From NCBI GenBank assembly GCA_016793465.1, contig JAEUJW010000077.1:119881-183880 (forward strand): DNA of 64,000 bases, in the 5' to 3' direction. A model generated the notes under the pieces. That model ran no database searches. It was not told the DNA's origin and saw only the letters and a program-made list of their open reading frames with translations. This document shows positions 1 through 9,207 of the stretch, in pieces. The position numbers and the translations under genes are program-made. How positions within the stretch are numbered: position 1 is the first letter of the stretch; each line of letters starts with the position of its first letter. Origin of the DNA: Myxococcales bacterium (GTDB taxonomy: Bacteria > Myxococcota > Polyangia > Nannocystales > Nannocystaceae).

Positions 1-602
1 TCGAGCAGGACGCGGCTGGCGCGGAGCTCGGAGATCGCCGCGAGCACGCGGTCCATGAGGATGCGGGCGCGGGTGGCGTTGACGCGGCCGACGAGCGGGA
101 CGACCAGCACCTCGGGGTGGATCTGCAGCACGGGGATCGAGAGGCGCTCGGACTCCTCGCCGGCCAGGGCGGCGTGGTCGGCCAGCGAGGCCGAGAGGGC
201 GGCGCGCTGGGCCAGCGGGACGATCGTGCCGGCGCTGACGAAGCCGTGTTGCGCGGGGATCCGGGCGGTGCGCATGAAGACCGGGATGCGGGTCACGCGG
301 TCGAGGGCGAGCACCGAGAACTCGTAGGTCTCGGACAGCTCCTGGCCCTCGGAGCGGCGGCGGTAGCGGGCCGCGACGACCTCGTGGTCCTCGGGGGCGA
401 TCATGTAGGTCAGCGGCTGGCCGACGATCTGCTCGGGGCGGCCGCCGGCCAGGGCCGCGAGGGCGTGGTTGACGTAGGTGAACACGCCGGACTCGAGCAG
501 ATAGACGCCCTCGTGCAGGTGATCGAGGATCGCGGCGTACTGCGCGAGCGAGAGGCGCGGCTCGGCGGAGTCGATCAACGACGGGTCCGACGGGGCTGTC
601 AT
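1..602 (-). CDS. PAS-STAS regulatory protein (3' end outside window)
   Basis: Cytoplasmic sensor/partner-switch protein, truncated by the window edge; 200 codons are visible. Residues about 18-125 form a PAS-like fold (LDHLHEGVYLLESGVFTYVN, then a second half that reads like a PAS core). From about residue 155 the sequence IPVLQIHPEVLVVPLVGRV is the first strand and helix of a STAS domain of the RsbR/RsbS type, usually part of stressosome-like signalling. The ATG at 602 was chosen because a TATGGT hexamer lies 8 bases upstream and no Shine-Dalgarno is present. No partner kinase or phosphatase is visible next to it. Confidence 0.75.
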   Translation of the reverse strand, partial: MTAPSDPSLIDSAEPRLSLAQYAAILDHLHEGVYLLESGVFTYVNHALAALAGGRPEQIVGQPLTYMIAPEDHEVVAARYRRRSEGQELSETYEFSVLALDRVTRIPVFMRTARIPAQHGFVSAGTIVPLAQRAALSASLADHAALAGEESERLSIPVLQIHPEVLVVPLVGRVNATRARILMDRVLAAISELRASRVLL

Positions 603-610
603 CGCCGGCA

Positions 611-616
611 ACCATA
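611..616 (-). promoter_or_regulatory. -10-like hexamer TATGGT, near-leaderless start
   Basis: TATGGT lies 8 bases before the ATG at 602. Same arrangement as in many genes of this window; no -35 match is obvious. Confidence 0.4.
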
Positions 617-695
617 CGCCAGGCCGGCGCGGCGCGGCGAGGGTGCGACCGCCCGCGCGTGCGCGGATGCGCGGGCTCGTCCGCGGACCCGCGGG

Positions 696-1886
696 TCAGA
701 GGCGGCGGGGGCCGAGGGCGCGGTGCTCGTCGCTGCCCCAGCAGGTCACGTTGCCGGTCGACTGCAGGGCGCAGGAGTGGGCTGTCCCGAGGGCCAGGTT
801 GGTGGCTTGCTCGAGGCGGGCCACGGGGGTGGGCCTGGGGCGGTCGGCGGTGGAGCCGTCGCCGAGCTGGCCGGCGTCGTTGCGGCCCCAGCACACGACC
901 TTGCCGTCGCTGGTGCGGGCGCAGGTGTGTTCGTGGCCGGCGGCGAGCTCGGCGACGGCGGAGAGGCCCTGCACGGCCACGGGCTTGCGCTGGGCGTAGG
1001 TGCCGGAGGTGCCGTCGCCGAGCTGGCCGTGCTTGTTGGAGCCCCAGCAGACCACGGCGCCGGAGCGGCGCTGGGCGCAGGTGTGGTTGCCGCCGGCGAC
1101 GAGGTGGGTGGCGTCCTTCAGGCCGACGACGGCGACGGGCTTCAGCTTGCTGCCGTGGCTGTCGTCGCCGAGCTGGCCTTCGGTGTTGCGGCCCCAGCAC
1201 AGCACCTCGCCGGAGGGCTTGCGGGCGCACACGTGGTTGGCGCCGCTGACGACCTGGGCCACGCCGGAGAGGCCGGGGATGGCGAGCGGTGCGGGCACGC
1301 GGTCCTTCTGCACGCCGAGCTGGCCGTCGTCGCCGAGGCCCCAGCAGGCCACGGTGCCCGGCTTGCGGCGCGCGCAGGTGTGGGCGTCGCCGCTGGTGAT
1401 CTCGAGGGCGTCGGCGAGGCCCTGCACGGCCACCGGCACCTCGCTGCGGGCGCCGGGCCTGGCGCCCTTGCCGTCGCCGAGCTGGCCGTCCTCGTTGTTG
1501 CCCCAGCACAGCACGGAGGCGGCCTTGCGGGCGCAGGTGTGGGCGCGGCCGGGGGCGATCTCCGAGATGTCCGTGAGGCCAGGTACGTTGACGGCGCGCG
1601 GCTGGTCGCTGCGCGTGCCGTCGCCGAGCTGGCCGTCGCTGTTGCGGCCCCAGCAGGCCACGGCGCCCGACTTGCGGCGGGCGCAGGTGTGGCTGCCGTG
1701 GCTGGCCACGCCGAGCATGGGGTCGGGCGGGGGGGCGGGCTTGGCGGGCGTCGGTGTCGGTGTCGGTGGTCTGGCCGGGGTCGGGGTCGGGGTCGGGGTC
1801 GGCGGGCGCGGGGGCGGGCGGTAGCCGTCGTCGCAGGCGGTGTAGAGGAGCGTGAGGCCGAAGAGGACGGCGCGACGGGAGGCCAT
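696..1886 (-). CDS. RCC1-repeat surface lipoprotein
   Basis: Predicted lipoprotein of 396 residues: the signal peptide ends in LLYTAC (Cys18), followed by a Pro-Thr repeat linker (residues about 25-52) and then a seven-bladed RCC1/BLIP-II-type propeller. Each blade repeats the pattern HTCARR-G-VACWG-N--GQLGDG with two Cys that could form a disulfide. RCC1 propellers are binding scaffolds; the ligand cannot be told from sequence. Start ATG at 1886 has TACCCT seven bases upstream. It is a single-gene unit: the next gene (2107) points away from it. Confidence 0.85.
   Translation of the reverse strand: MASRRAVLFGLTLLYTACDDGYRPPPRPPTPTPTPTPARPPTPTPTPAKPAPPPDPMLGVASHGSHTCARRKSGAVACWGRNSDGQLGDGTRSDQPRAVNVPGLTDISEIAPGRAHTCARKAASVLCWGNNEDGQLGDGKGARPGARSEVPVAVQGLADALEITSGDAHTCARRKPGTVACWGLGDDGQLGVQKDRVPAPLAIPGLSGVAQVVSGANHVCARKPSGEVLCWGRNTEGQLGDDSHGSKLKPVAVVGLKDATHLVAGGNHTCAQRRSGAVVCWGSNKHGQLGDGTSGTYAQRKPVAVQGLSAVAELAAGHEHTCARTSDGKVVCWGRNDAGQLGDGSTADRPRPTPVARLEQATNLALGTAHSCALQSTGNVTCWGSDEHRALGPRRL
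781..798. repeat. 18-bp palindromic repeat family, copy 1
   Basis: GCTGTCCCGAGGGCCAGG inside the RCC1 gene. It differs only at its first base from the copy at 7678 in an unrelated kinase gene. Confidence 0.55.
1566..1583. repeat. 18-bp palindromic repeat family, copy 2 (weaker)
   Basis: GATGTCCGTGAGGCCAGG inside the RCC1 gene; keeps the family core TGTC and GCCAGG. Confidence 0.4.
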
Positions 1887-1893
1887 GGCGGGC

Positions 1894-1899
1894 AGGGTA
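1894..1899 (-). promoter_or_regulatory. -10-like hexamer TACCCT
   Basis: Seven bases before the ATG at 1886 of the RCC1 lipoprotein; no Shine-Dalgarno between. Confidence 0.4.
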
Positions 1900-2106
1900 C
1901 TCGATCGCCGGGCGGGTGCGGCGACGTCGGGTCGCGCGGACGTCGGCCCTGGCGGCGCGTGGCGGCGCGTGCGGGCCGGTTGTCAGAATGGCACGCGGGG
2001 TCGGCGGGCGCGGGACAAAAGGCGGCGGTGCGGCGGGCGCGTCGCGTCAGACGGGCCGTGGGGGCGTGTCACGTTGATGGCCTGAGCCTTGCACAAGGGG
2101 TCTGGC

Positions 2107-2433
2107 ATGAGGCACGAACACGAAGAGCGCGAGGTGGTGGTCGTCGGCGGGCACGGCGGGATGTCGAGCCGGTACCGCGACGTCGCCAAGAAATTCGGCT
2201 GGTCGGTGCGGCACTACGAGCAGCGGCTGCCGCCGGGGCTGCGCCACAGCATCGGCAAGATCGGGCTCGTGGTGGTGATGGTCGGCATGGTGTCGCACGC
2301 GCTGCGCGACCAGATCAAAGACCTCGTCGGCGACGAGGCCCCGGTGGTGTATCTGCGGACCGCGAGCGTGTCGGCGCTGCGGGCCGCGATCGAGGAGCAG
2401 GTGGAGGGCCACGCGCCCGTCACGCGCGGGTGA
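2107..2433 (+). CDS. DUF2325 domain protein
   Basis: Small cytoplasmic protein of 108 residues. The sequence VVVVGGHGGMSSRYRDV followed by HYEQRLPPGL and IGLVVVMVGMVSHALRDQ is the DUF2325 signature, a Rossmann-like fold of unknown biochemical role found in many bacteria. ATG at 2107 was chosen over an upstream TTG at 2089 because AAGGGG sits about six bases before it. The stop is 24 bases from the convergent stop of the next gene, so it is a single-gene unit. Function is unknown beyond the family. Confidence 0.8.
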   Translation: MRHEHEEREVVVVGGHGGMSSRYRDVAKKFGWSVRHYEQRLPPGLRHSIGKIGLVVVMVGMVSHALRDQIKDLVGDEAPVVYLRTASVSALRAAIEEQVEGHAPVTRG

Positions 2434-2457
2434 CGGGCGCGTCGGTGGTGGTGAGGG

Positions 2458-4737
2458 TCACGGCGCGGCGTAGTAGAGCTGCACGGACTCGGCGGCGGTG
2501 ACCGCGATGGAGGCGCTGGGGGCGACGTTGTTGGGGCCGGCGAGGTCGGCGAGGCCGTCGAAGCGCAGCACGAACGAGTTGGCCTTCTCGGCGACGTAGA
2601 GATTGACGCCGTCCCAGGCGATGTCGACCGGGTTGCCGAGGTTGGTCTGATCGCCGCCGACCTGGGCGAGGACCACGACGTTGTCGTCGGCCACGTCGGC
2701 GTTCTCGATGACGAACAGCTGGCCGTCCATGTTGTTCATGGCGCTGCCGACGTCGCTCAGGTAGAGCTTGTTGGTGGCCGCGTCGTACTCGATGCCGTGG
2801 AGGTTGACGCTGATCTTCTCGTCGTTGGCGTTGGTCGGGGTGATCACGCGGTCGGGCATGCCGCCCTGGTTGGCGAGCGCGTCGTCGTAGACGCGGACCA
2901 CGCCGTCGACGCCGGCGACGAACAGGAGGTCGGCGGCGTCGTCGTAGGCGACGTCCCACGGGGCCGCGCCGAAGTCGCCGAGCACGAACAGCGGGGCCTC
3001 GTCGCCGAGGGCGAGGGCGGAGAACACCTTGACGTCGCTGGCGCCGAAGTCGGCGAGGAACACCACCTCCTCGGCTTCGTTGATGACGAGGCCCTTGGGC
3101 GCGACCACGTCGGTGGCCGGGCCCCACAGGCGGATGCCGATGGCGTCGGCGGTGCTGTCACCGGCGAGGGCGGTGAGGCCGGGGATGACGAAGTGGCCGC
3201 CGCCGTCGGACGCGGCGGGGCCGTCGAAGCTGACGGCGCCGTCGCCGTCGGAGTTGAGCACGAGGCTCTGGATCGAGGTGATGCTGCCGGGAGGGCCGAG
3301 CACGGAGCTCGGGTCGGGCGGCAGGTTGACCTGGGGGTTCTGGACGAGGGCGAAGTCGGCGTCGACGCCGGCGGGGTTGCTCGACAGCACGAGGTTCTGG
3401 CTGTTGCCGCCGATGCGGGCGACCGACTCGAGCTTGGTGCGGGTGATGTCGCCGCTCAGCATGAACGGCGGGTTGCCGATGGCGCCCTTGTTGTAGACGA
3501 TGAGGGCGTCGTTGGACTTCTCGGCCACGTAGATGTTGGTGCCGACCACGGGCACGCTGGCGACCTCGAGGTCGACGGGGTTGCCGAGCTTGCCGCCCTG
3601 GATGCGCTGGGTGACGTCGACCATGCCGTCGGCGGCGCTGGCGTTGTTGATGACGAACACCTGGCCGTCGGTGGTGTTCATGGCGTCGCCGACGTCGGTG
3701 AGGTAGAGGACGTTGTTGAGGACGCTGACGCCGTGGAGGTTGATCGAGATCTTGGCGCCGTTCTGGGCCGGGGTGATCGAGCGGGTCGGGCCGTTGGCGC
3801 CCTTGTCGACGTTGAAGGCCTCGTACACGCGGACGACGCCGTCGGTGCCGGCGGCGTAGAGGGTGTCGGTGTTGCCGCCGATGTAGTGCATGTCCCAGAT
3901 CGCGGGCGAGCCGCCGAGGTCCTCGACCTCGAACAGCGGGGCGACGTCGCCGTCGTTGGTGAGGATGAAGCCCTTCATGTCGGCGGCGCCGGTGTCGGCG
4001 ACCAGGAAGACGTTGCCCGGCAGGCCGGTCTCGACGCCCTTGGGGGTCTTCAGGTCGGTCAGCGGACCGCGGATGAAGCGGTCGCCGAGGCCGAGCGCGG
4101 CCGTCGCCGGCGGGTTGTTCGTCATGTTGGTGTCGATGATGACGCCGCCGGTCATGCCGGGGAGATCGACGGAGATGACGCCGGTGGTGCCGGCGAGGGC
4201 GACGGTCTGGATGCTGACGACGTCGCCGATCGGCGTGACCTTGGCGGTCTGGGTGGTGAGGCCGATGTCGAGGCCGACGATCGCGTCGGCGGCGAGGGCC
4301 GCGGGGTTCGAGGTGGCCCACACCGACACGAGCTCGAGCACGCCGCCGGTGGTGCTGTCGGTGTCGGTGTCGGTGTCCGTGTCCGTGTCCCCGGTGGTGC
4401 CGGTCGAGCCGGTCGAGGTGTCGGTGGTGCCGGGGCCGGTCGAGGTGCTCGGGTCGGAGGTGATCGGCTCGCTGGTCGGCTCGGTGGCGGGCTCGGTGTC
4501 GGTGGTCGGCGGCGCGGTGGTGGTCGTCGTGCTCGGGTCGGTGGTGGTCGTCGTGCTCGGGTCGGTGGTCGGGACGTCGATCTCGGTGGTGCCGGTGTCC
4601 GACGAGCTGCCGGTGCCGGTGCCGGTCTCGGTCTCGGTGGGGGTGCCGCCGTCGTCGCCGCACGCGGCCAGCGTCAGCGCGAGGGCGGGAAGGAGGAGGA
4701 GGGCAGGGGTACGATCAAGCGTGAAGCGACGTTTCAT
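2458..4737 (-). CDS. Large surface lipoprotein with duplicated propeller-like domain
   Basis: 759-residue lipoprotein: signal peptide with lipobox TLAAC, then about 100 residues of Thr/Ser/Asp/Gly-rich linker, then two homologous halves of roughly 290 residues. Shared motifs mark the duplication: GTDGVVRVYEA versus GVDGVVRVYDD, ISINLHGV versus ISVNLHGI, LYLTDVGDAMN versus LYLSDVGSAMN, IYVAEKSND versus LYVAEKANS. The repeats resemble NHL/lactonase-type beta-propellers. No catalytic motif is recognised; a binding or adhesion role is inference. The linker DNA is itself repetitive (GTCGGT and GTGGTC runs at 4360-4570). Confidence 0.8.
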   Translation of the reverse strand: MKRRFTLDRTPALLLLPALALTLAACGDDGGTPTETETGTGTGSSSDTGTTEIDVPTTDPSTTTTTDPSTTTTTAPPTTDTEPATEPTSEPITSDPSTSTGPGTTDTSTGSTGTTGDTDTDTDTDTDSTTGGVLELVSVWATSNPAALAADAIVGLDIGLTTQTAKVTPIGDVVSIQTVALAGTTGVISVDLPGMTGGVIIDTNMTNNPPATAALGLGDRFIRGPLTDLKTPKGVETGLPGNVFLVADTGAADMKGFILTNDGDVAPLFEVEDLGGSPAIWDMHYIGGNTDTLYAAGTDGVVRVYEAFNVDKGANGPTRSITPAQNGAKISINLHGVSVLNNVLYLTDVGDAMNTTDGQVFVINNASAADGMVDVTQRIQGGKLGNPVDLEVASVPVVGTNIYVAEKSNDALIVYNKGAIGNPPFMLSGDITRTKLESVARIGGNSQNLVLSSNPAGVDADFALVQNPQVNLPPDPSSVLGPPGSITSIQSLVLNSDGDGAVSFDGPAASDGGGHFVIPGLTALAGDSTADAIGIRLWGPATDVVAPKGLVINEAEEVVFLADFGASDVKVFSALALGDEAPLFVLGDFGAAPWDVAYDDAADLLFVAGVDGVVRVYDDALANQGGMPDRVITPTNANDEKISVNLHGIEYDAATNKLYLSDVGSAMNNMDGQLFVIENADVADDNVVVLAQVGGDQTNLGNPVDIAWDGVNLYVAEKANSFVLRFDGLADLAGPNNVAPSASIAVTAAESVQLYYAAP

Positions 4738-4862
4738 GGGTAGGTCCAGGGTTCGAGGGTACGCAGGCCCGCGGGCCGGAGATCAGGCCCTGCCGATGTT
4801 TGTTGCCGCCCGTGGCGTGGATCACGAAACGCCCAGCGCGGCTCGATTACATACGCAGAGGG

Positions 4863-7337
4863 TCAACCGATGGGGTCGCAGTCCTTGATCTCGATCGCGT
4901 CGGTGTTGTTGTTCTCGAAGCACTCGAGCGCGGCCTGGCCGCCCTGGCCGTCGTCGTCGACCACCACCGTGACGGTGCCGTCGACGCTGCCGTCGATCTC
5001 GCACGAGACGTCGCGGCACTCGCCGACCGGCACCGGCTCGGCGGTGTACGCCACGCACAGGATGTCCTTTTGCGCGGGATCGCCGAGGTAGAAGGTCGCG
5101 GGCAAATTGGCGCCGACGGCCTTCTTGCCGCGGTTGCACACGGTGCTGGTGAGCACGACCTTGCCGCCGCTGCCCTGGCAGGTCTGGTCGCCGAGCTTGC
5201 CGGTGATGTCGGGCAGGTCGGCGGCGCCGACCTCGCCCTGGCGGTTCTGGCGGTAGTTGTTGAGGCCGGGGGTGGTGAAGTTCTGCGGCCACGGGGCGGG
5301 CAGGCCGCCGTCGTCATCGATGTTGGTGATCGAGTACGCGTGCTGGTTCCACATCGGGCGCGACGAGGCCCAGCGGTCGAGCGCGTCGCGGAGCACGCGC
5401 AGGCCGGTGAGGCCGACGCCGGGCGGGTGGTAGGCGCGGCACACGTTGTCGGGGCCGCCGGGGGTGCCGGGCAGCGGGGGCTGGCAGGTGTTGCCGGGCA
5501 GGCACTGGGTGTCGTCGGAGCAACGACAGAAGCCGGCGTCGCAGATGTTGGGGGCGGCGCACTGCTCGCCGGTCTCGCAGCGCGAGCCGCGGTGGATGGG
5601 GTCGACCTCGGGGCAGACGACGTTGCAGTTGTTGTTGGAGCCGACGAGGATCTCGGTGTTCTGGTCGTTGTCGGGGTCGCCGACCACCGGGTTCTCGTAC
5701 CAGGTGCAGGACGTGCGGAAGGCCGAGTAGAGCACCTCGCCGGTGCTGCCCTCGTAGACGCGGAGGAAGCACTCGTCGGCGTAGATCGCCTCGGCGGCGC
5801 CGTCGCCCTCGAAGTCGAAGATCGACGAGCCGGTGTTCTGCGAGGAGGCGTCCTGGGACGGCTGCGACCAGCGGACGAAGGGGGCGATGCACCCGGGGGC
5901 CATGGCGTCCTTGCAGTCGAGGTCGAACACGGTGTACGCGGTCCCGCCCGCGGAGGCGATCTCCGGGAAGCCGTCATTATCAAAGTCGCCGATGGTGGGC
6001 GGGCCGCCGCCCTGGGCGACGTTGAACAGCTCCTGGCCGCTCAAGGTGTAGAGGTGGGTGGCCGCGCCGCCGTCGACGGTGACGATCTCGGCGATCCCGT
6101 CGAGCGTCTTGGCGTCGAAGCTGGCCGCGTCGGGGCCGGGCGTGCCGAAGTCGGCGAAGCCGTAGTGCGTGGTGCCGGGGATGCCGCTCGCCTCGAGCGC
6201 CCAGGTGTTGGTGGCGACGTCCCAGCCGTAGATGTCGCCGGCGATCAGCTCGACCACGCCGTCGGCGTCGATGTCGCCGACCACCGGGATGCGGCCGATG
6301 CCGTTGGGCTCGACGCCGGGCAGCGCCTGGCCGGGGTTGAGGCGGGTGCCGGTGGCGCCGTCGTAGACGCCGCTGGCCGACAGCACCTCGCCGAGGCCGT
6401 CGCCGTCGAGGTCGTGGATCGAGGGGCCGTCCCAGCGCGTCACGCCGGTGATGCCGGTGTCGGCGGCGACCCACTTGGTGGCGAACTTGCTGCCGTCCCA
6501 GCCGAACGCGACCACCCCGGACACCGCGCGGTGGGTGACGATCTCCGCCAGCCCGTCGCCGTCGAGGTCGGCGATCGCCGGGGGGCTGGCGGCGATGATG
6601 CGGTTGGCGGGGTCGTCGATCGTCTCGAGCACCGCGCAGGTGGTGCCGTCGAGGATGCGGATCACGCCGTAGTAGGCGGGGTCGGTGCCGACGCCGGACT
6701 CGGCGCCGCCGTCGGTGTAGTTGTAGGCGACGATCACCATCTCGGCGGCCACGCCGGAGTCGTTGGGCAGGTCGAAGATCAGCGGGGTGGTCAGCACGTT
6801 GCTGTGGCCGGGCCACGGGTCTGCGGGGTTCGGGCCGAGCCACTCGCACTGGACCGAGGGTTCGAACAGGCCGATGGCGACGTCGCCGATGCACTCGTCG
6901 TTGGTGCCGCCCTTCGGCGGGGTGCCGAACGGGATGCACGCGCTCGCGGACTCGCCGGGCGGCAGGCACTCGTCGTTGCAGCAGTAGGTGTCGCCGGTGC
7001 AGTCGTCGTCGGTCACGCAGGCGCCCTCGCCGGGCACGCAGGTGCCGCCGGCGCACACCAGGCCCTCGTCGCACTCGCTCGAGGCGGTGCACGGGGCGCC
7101 GGGGCCGCCGCTGCCGCCGCCGGTGGTCGGGTCGGGGGCGCCGGTGGTGGTCGTCGGCGAGCTGCCGGTCGGCGCGACGTCGGTGGTGCCGTCGGTCGGG
7201 TTGCTCGGCAGGGTGACGCTGGTCGGGCTGGTCGTCGTGGTGGTGTCGTCCTGCGGGCGGCCGTCGTCGCCGCAGGCGAGGGTGAGGCAGGCGAGCGCGG
7301 CGAGGGATAGTGGTAAGCGAAGCTGCGGGCGGGCCAT
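4863..7337 (-). CDS. FG-GAP/VCBS-repeat and CARDB surface lipoprotein
   Basis: 824-residue lipoprotein. Signal peptide ends at LTLAC, followed by a Thr-rich linker and a Cys-rich segment (about residues 70-140, pattern DDDCTGDTYCCNDECLPPG). The central part has FG-GAP/VCBS-type calcium-binding blades (DLDGDGLAEIV, DLDGDGLGEVL, DIDADGVVELI, DFDNDGFPEIA), then another Cys cluster, and a C-terminal CARDB-type beta-sandwich (VVLTSTVCNRGKKAVG through ECFENNNTDAIEI). ATG at 7337 was chosen because TACCGT lies exactly six bases upstream; an upstream in-frame start would precede the signal peptide with a charged stretch. Likely outer-surface adhesion. Confidence 0.85.
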   Translation of the reverse strand: MARPQLRLPLSLAALACLTLACGDDGRPQDDTTTTTSPTSVTLPSNPTDGTTDVAPTGSSPTTTTGAPDPTTGGGSGGPGAPCTASSECDEGLVCAGGTCVPGEGACVTDDDCTGDTYCCNDECLPPGESASACIPFGTPPKGGTNDECIGDVAIGLFEPSVQCEWLGPNPADPWPGHSNVLTTPLIFDLPNDSGVAAEMVIVAYNYTDGGAESGVGTDPAYYGVIRILDGTTCAVLETIDDPANRIIAASPPAIADLDGDGLAEIVTHRAVSGVVAFGWDGSKFATKWVAADTGITGVTRWDGPSIHDLDGDGLGEVLSASGVYDGATGTRLNPGQALPGVEPNGIGRIPVVGDIDADGVVELIAGDIYGWDVATNTWALEASGIPGTTHYGFADFGTPGPDAASFDAKTLDGIAEIVTVDGGAATHLYTLSGQELFNVAQGGGPPTIGDFDNDGFPEIASAGGTAYTVFDLDCKDAMAPGCIAPFVRWSQPSQDASSQNTGSSIFDFEGDGAAEAIYADECFLRVYEGSTGEVLYSAFRTSCTWYENPVVGDPDNDQNTEILVGSNNNCNVVCPEVDPIHRGSRCETGEQCAAPNICDAGFCRCSDDTQCLPGNTCQPPLPGTPGGPDNVCRAYHPPGVGLTGLRVLRDALDRWASSRPMWNQHAYSITNIDDDGGLPAPWPQNFTTPGLNNYRQNRQGEVGAADLPDITGKLGDQTCQGSGGKVVLTSTVCNRGKKAVGANLPATFYLGDPAQKDILCVAYTAEPVPVGECRDVSCEIDGSVDGTVTVVVDDDGQGGQAALECFENNNTDAIEIKDCDPIG

Positions 7338-7343
7338 GCTGCG

Positions 7344-7349
7344 ACGGTA
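7344..7349 (-). promoter_or_regulatory. -10-like hexamer TACCGT, N6 to ATG
   Basis: Exactly six bases before the ATG at 7337, the leaderless arrangement seen repeatedly here. Confidence 0.5.
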
Positions 7350-7391
7350 CCGACGCGCTCGACGGAGCGTCAAGGCGCGCTCGTGGAGGCG

Positions 7392-8588
7392 TCAGTACTT
7401 CAGCAGGGTCGCGAGCGTGTCGCGGCGGTCGCGGGCCTCGCGGGTGAGCGCGTGCTCGGGGCCGAGGGCGGCGGCGGCGGTGTCGGCGGCGGCGGCGGCG
7501 AGCCCCAGGGCCCGGGCGCGCTCGGGCGTGCGGGCGAGGGCCTCGGCCTGGTCGAGCTGGGCGCGCACGCGCTGTTCGACGCAGGCGGGGGCGTCGTCGT
7601 CGCTGCAGGCGGGGGTCGCGGGCGGCTCGGCGGGGCGCGAGGCGAGGGCGAGGGTCAGGCCGGCGGCGGCGATGGCACCTGTCCCGAGGGCCAGGAACTT
7701 CCAGCCAGGTCGACGGCCGGGCTCGCGCTCGAGCTCGGCGAGCAGGGCGTCCATGTCGGGGTAGCGGCGCTCGGGGTCGGAGGCGAGGCCGCGGTTGACG
7801 GCGCGGCCGACGTGCGGCGGGATGCGGCGCTGGGCGGCGCCGGTGTCGCCGCGCATGACCTGGGGGCGGAGGGTCTGCCAGGTGCGGCCGAGGAACGGGC
7901 GGCGGCCGTGGAGGGCCTCGAACAGGGTCACGCAGAAGCTGAACTGGTCGGAGCGGGCGTCGCCGGAGCGGCCGGTGTGCTGCTCCGGGGCCATGTACGC
8001 CGGGGTCCCGCCGGCGTCGGCGTCGGACGGCTGGGTCGCGTCGGTGAGGATGTCGTCGGCGGTGTCGTGGGCCCGCGGCGGGTCGGCGTGCACGGAGGAG
8101 GCGAGGCCGAAGTCGACGACGCGGGCGCGGCCGTCCTCGTCGATGAGCACGTTGTCGGGCTTGAAGTCGCGGTGGACGATGCCCTCGCGGTGGGCCGCGG
8201 CGAGGCCGCGACCGGCGGCCAGGAAGACCGCGCGGATCTCCTTCCACGTGCGCGTGCGGGCGGCCAGCCACGAGCGCAGCGTCTGGCCGCGGATGAACTC
8301 CATGGCGATGAACAGCTGGTCGCCGAGGTTGCCGACGTCGTACACGCGGGCGACGTTGGGGTGCGACAGGCGGGCCATGGCGGTGGCCTCGCGGCGCAGG
8401 CGAGCGCTGCCGGCGCGGTCGGCGTCGCTGGCGAGCACCTTCAGGGCGACGCGGCGGCCGAGCTCGGGGTCGTAGGCGGCATAGACCTCGCCGAGGCCGC
8501 CGCGGCCGACGAGGCCGAGGACGGAGAAGCGACCGATCATCCGGGTGGGTCCGGACAGACTCTCGAGGGAGATCGAGGGATCGGGCAC
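7392..8588 (-). CDS. Hanks-type Ser/Thr protein kinase, membrane-anchored
   Basis: 398-residue kinase. Kinase domain residues about 18-280 with the glycine loop GRGGLGEVY, catalytic Lys in VALKVL, catalytic loop HRDFKPDN, DFGLA and the APE-type MAPEQH. A single transmembrane helix (FLALGTGAIAAAGLTLALA) follows, then a short Ala-rich extracytoplasmic region without recognised sensor domain. HRDFKPDN instead of HRDLKPDN is common in this lineage. GTG at 8588 was chosen because TAGCAT sits exactly six bases before it. A copy of the 18-bp palindrome (7678-7695) encodes LALGTG in the membrane helix. Confidence 0.9.
   Translation of the reverse strand: MPDPSISLESLSGPTRMIGRFSVLGLVGRGGLGEVYAAYDPELGRRVALKVLASDADRAGSARLRREATAMARLSHPNVARVYDVGNLGDQLFIAMEFIRGQTLRSWLAARTRTWKEIRAVFLAAGRGLAAAHREGIVHRDFKPDNVLIDEDGRARVVDFGLASSVHADPPRAHDTADDILTDATQPSDADAGGTPAYMAPEQHTGRSGDARSDQFSFCVTLFEALHGRRPFLGRTWQTLRPQVMRGDTGAAQRRIPPHVGRAVNRGLASDPERRYPDMDALLAELEREPGRRPGWKFLALGTGAIAAAGLTLALASRPAEPPATPACSDDDAPACVEQRVRAQLDQAEALARTPERARALGLAAAAADTAAAALGPEHALTREARDRRDTLATLLKY
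7678..7695. repeat. 18-bp palindromic repeat family, copy 3
   Basis: CCTGTCCCGAGGGCCAGG inside the kinase gene; same as the copy at 781 except base 1. Confidence 0.55.
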
Positions 8589-8594
8589 GCAGGC

Positions 8595-8600
8595 ATGCTA
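8595..8600 (-). promoter_or_regulatory. -10-like hexamer TAGCAT, N6 to GTG
   Basis: Exactly six bases before the GTG at 8588 of the kinase gene; supports GTG as the true start. Confidence 0.5.
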
Positions 8601-9207
8601 TCACGGGCGCCGGCCAGCGGTGACGGGCGCCCTCGCACCCGTACCGGCGATCCCGGGGAGTCCACGAGGGGCCGGCGGCGATCGTGCGGTGCCTCGCGGG
8701 CCCGCCGCCGCCGGCAAGGCCTCGCACGGCGGCCGGGCCGAGGGGCGGCCGTCCGCGGCGGGCGATCGACGCGGCCGGGCGGGCCGGCGATCGCCCCGGC
8801 GCAGGCCGCGACGGCGGCGCTCCGCGAGCGCGGGGCGCCGGCGATCCTCGCGCTCGCGGACGCGGCGCGTCCGCCGGGTCGCGCGCCGCGGCGGTCGTTG
8901 ACCCTGCAAGGAGCTCGCGGCGCGCGCGCGGGGCTGGCGGGCGACGACGGCGCGCGGCGAGCTCGCCCCGCCGCGGTCCCCGCCGGGTCGACGCGGGCTC
9001 GACGAGCGATGGATGCGACGCGCAGCACATCGCGGGAGGTTTGGCGGGCTCGCGCCGGGACGTCGGCGAGTGCGACGGCAGAGCCGAGGAGGTGCGACAG
9101 ACGCTCGTGGAGCGGTGAACTCGCCGGACATCGAACGGCGGTCCTCGGCCTCCGAGCCGCACATTCATGACGCTCGAGGGTCCGTAAGACCTTCGGCCGG
9201 TCGGATT

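Noticed and set aside
4800..7310. An 836-codon plus-strand frame opposite the FG-GAP lipoprotein
   Set aside because: Low-complexity Val/Ala/Gly/Asp composition; the minus strand encodes lipobox, FG-GAP repeats and CARDB.
8640..9120. GC-rich repeats upstream of element A considered as an RNA gene
   Set aside because: No extended base-paired structure or tRNA/ncRNA signature could be made out by eye.
5980..9168. A 1062-codon minus-strand frame crossing the kinase and lipoprotein genes
   Set aside because: Arg/Pro/His-rich shadow of two real genes in another frame; it also crosses intergenic DNA.
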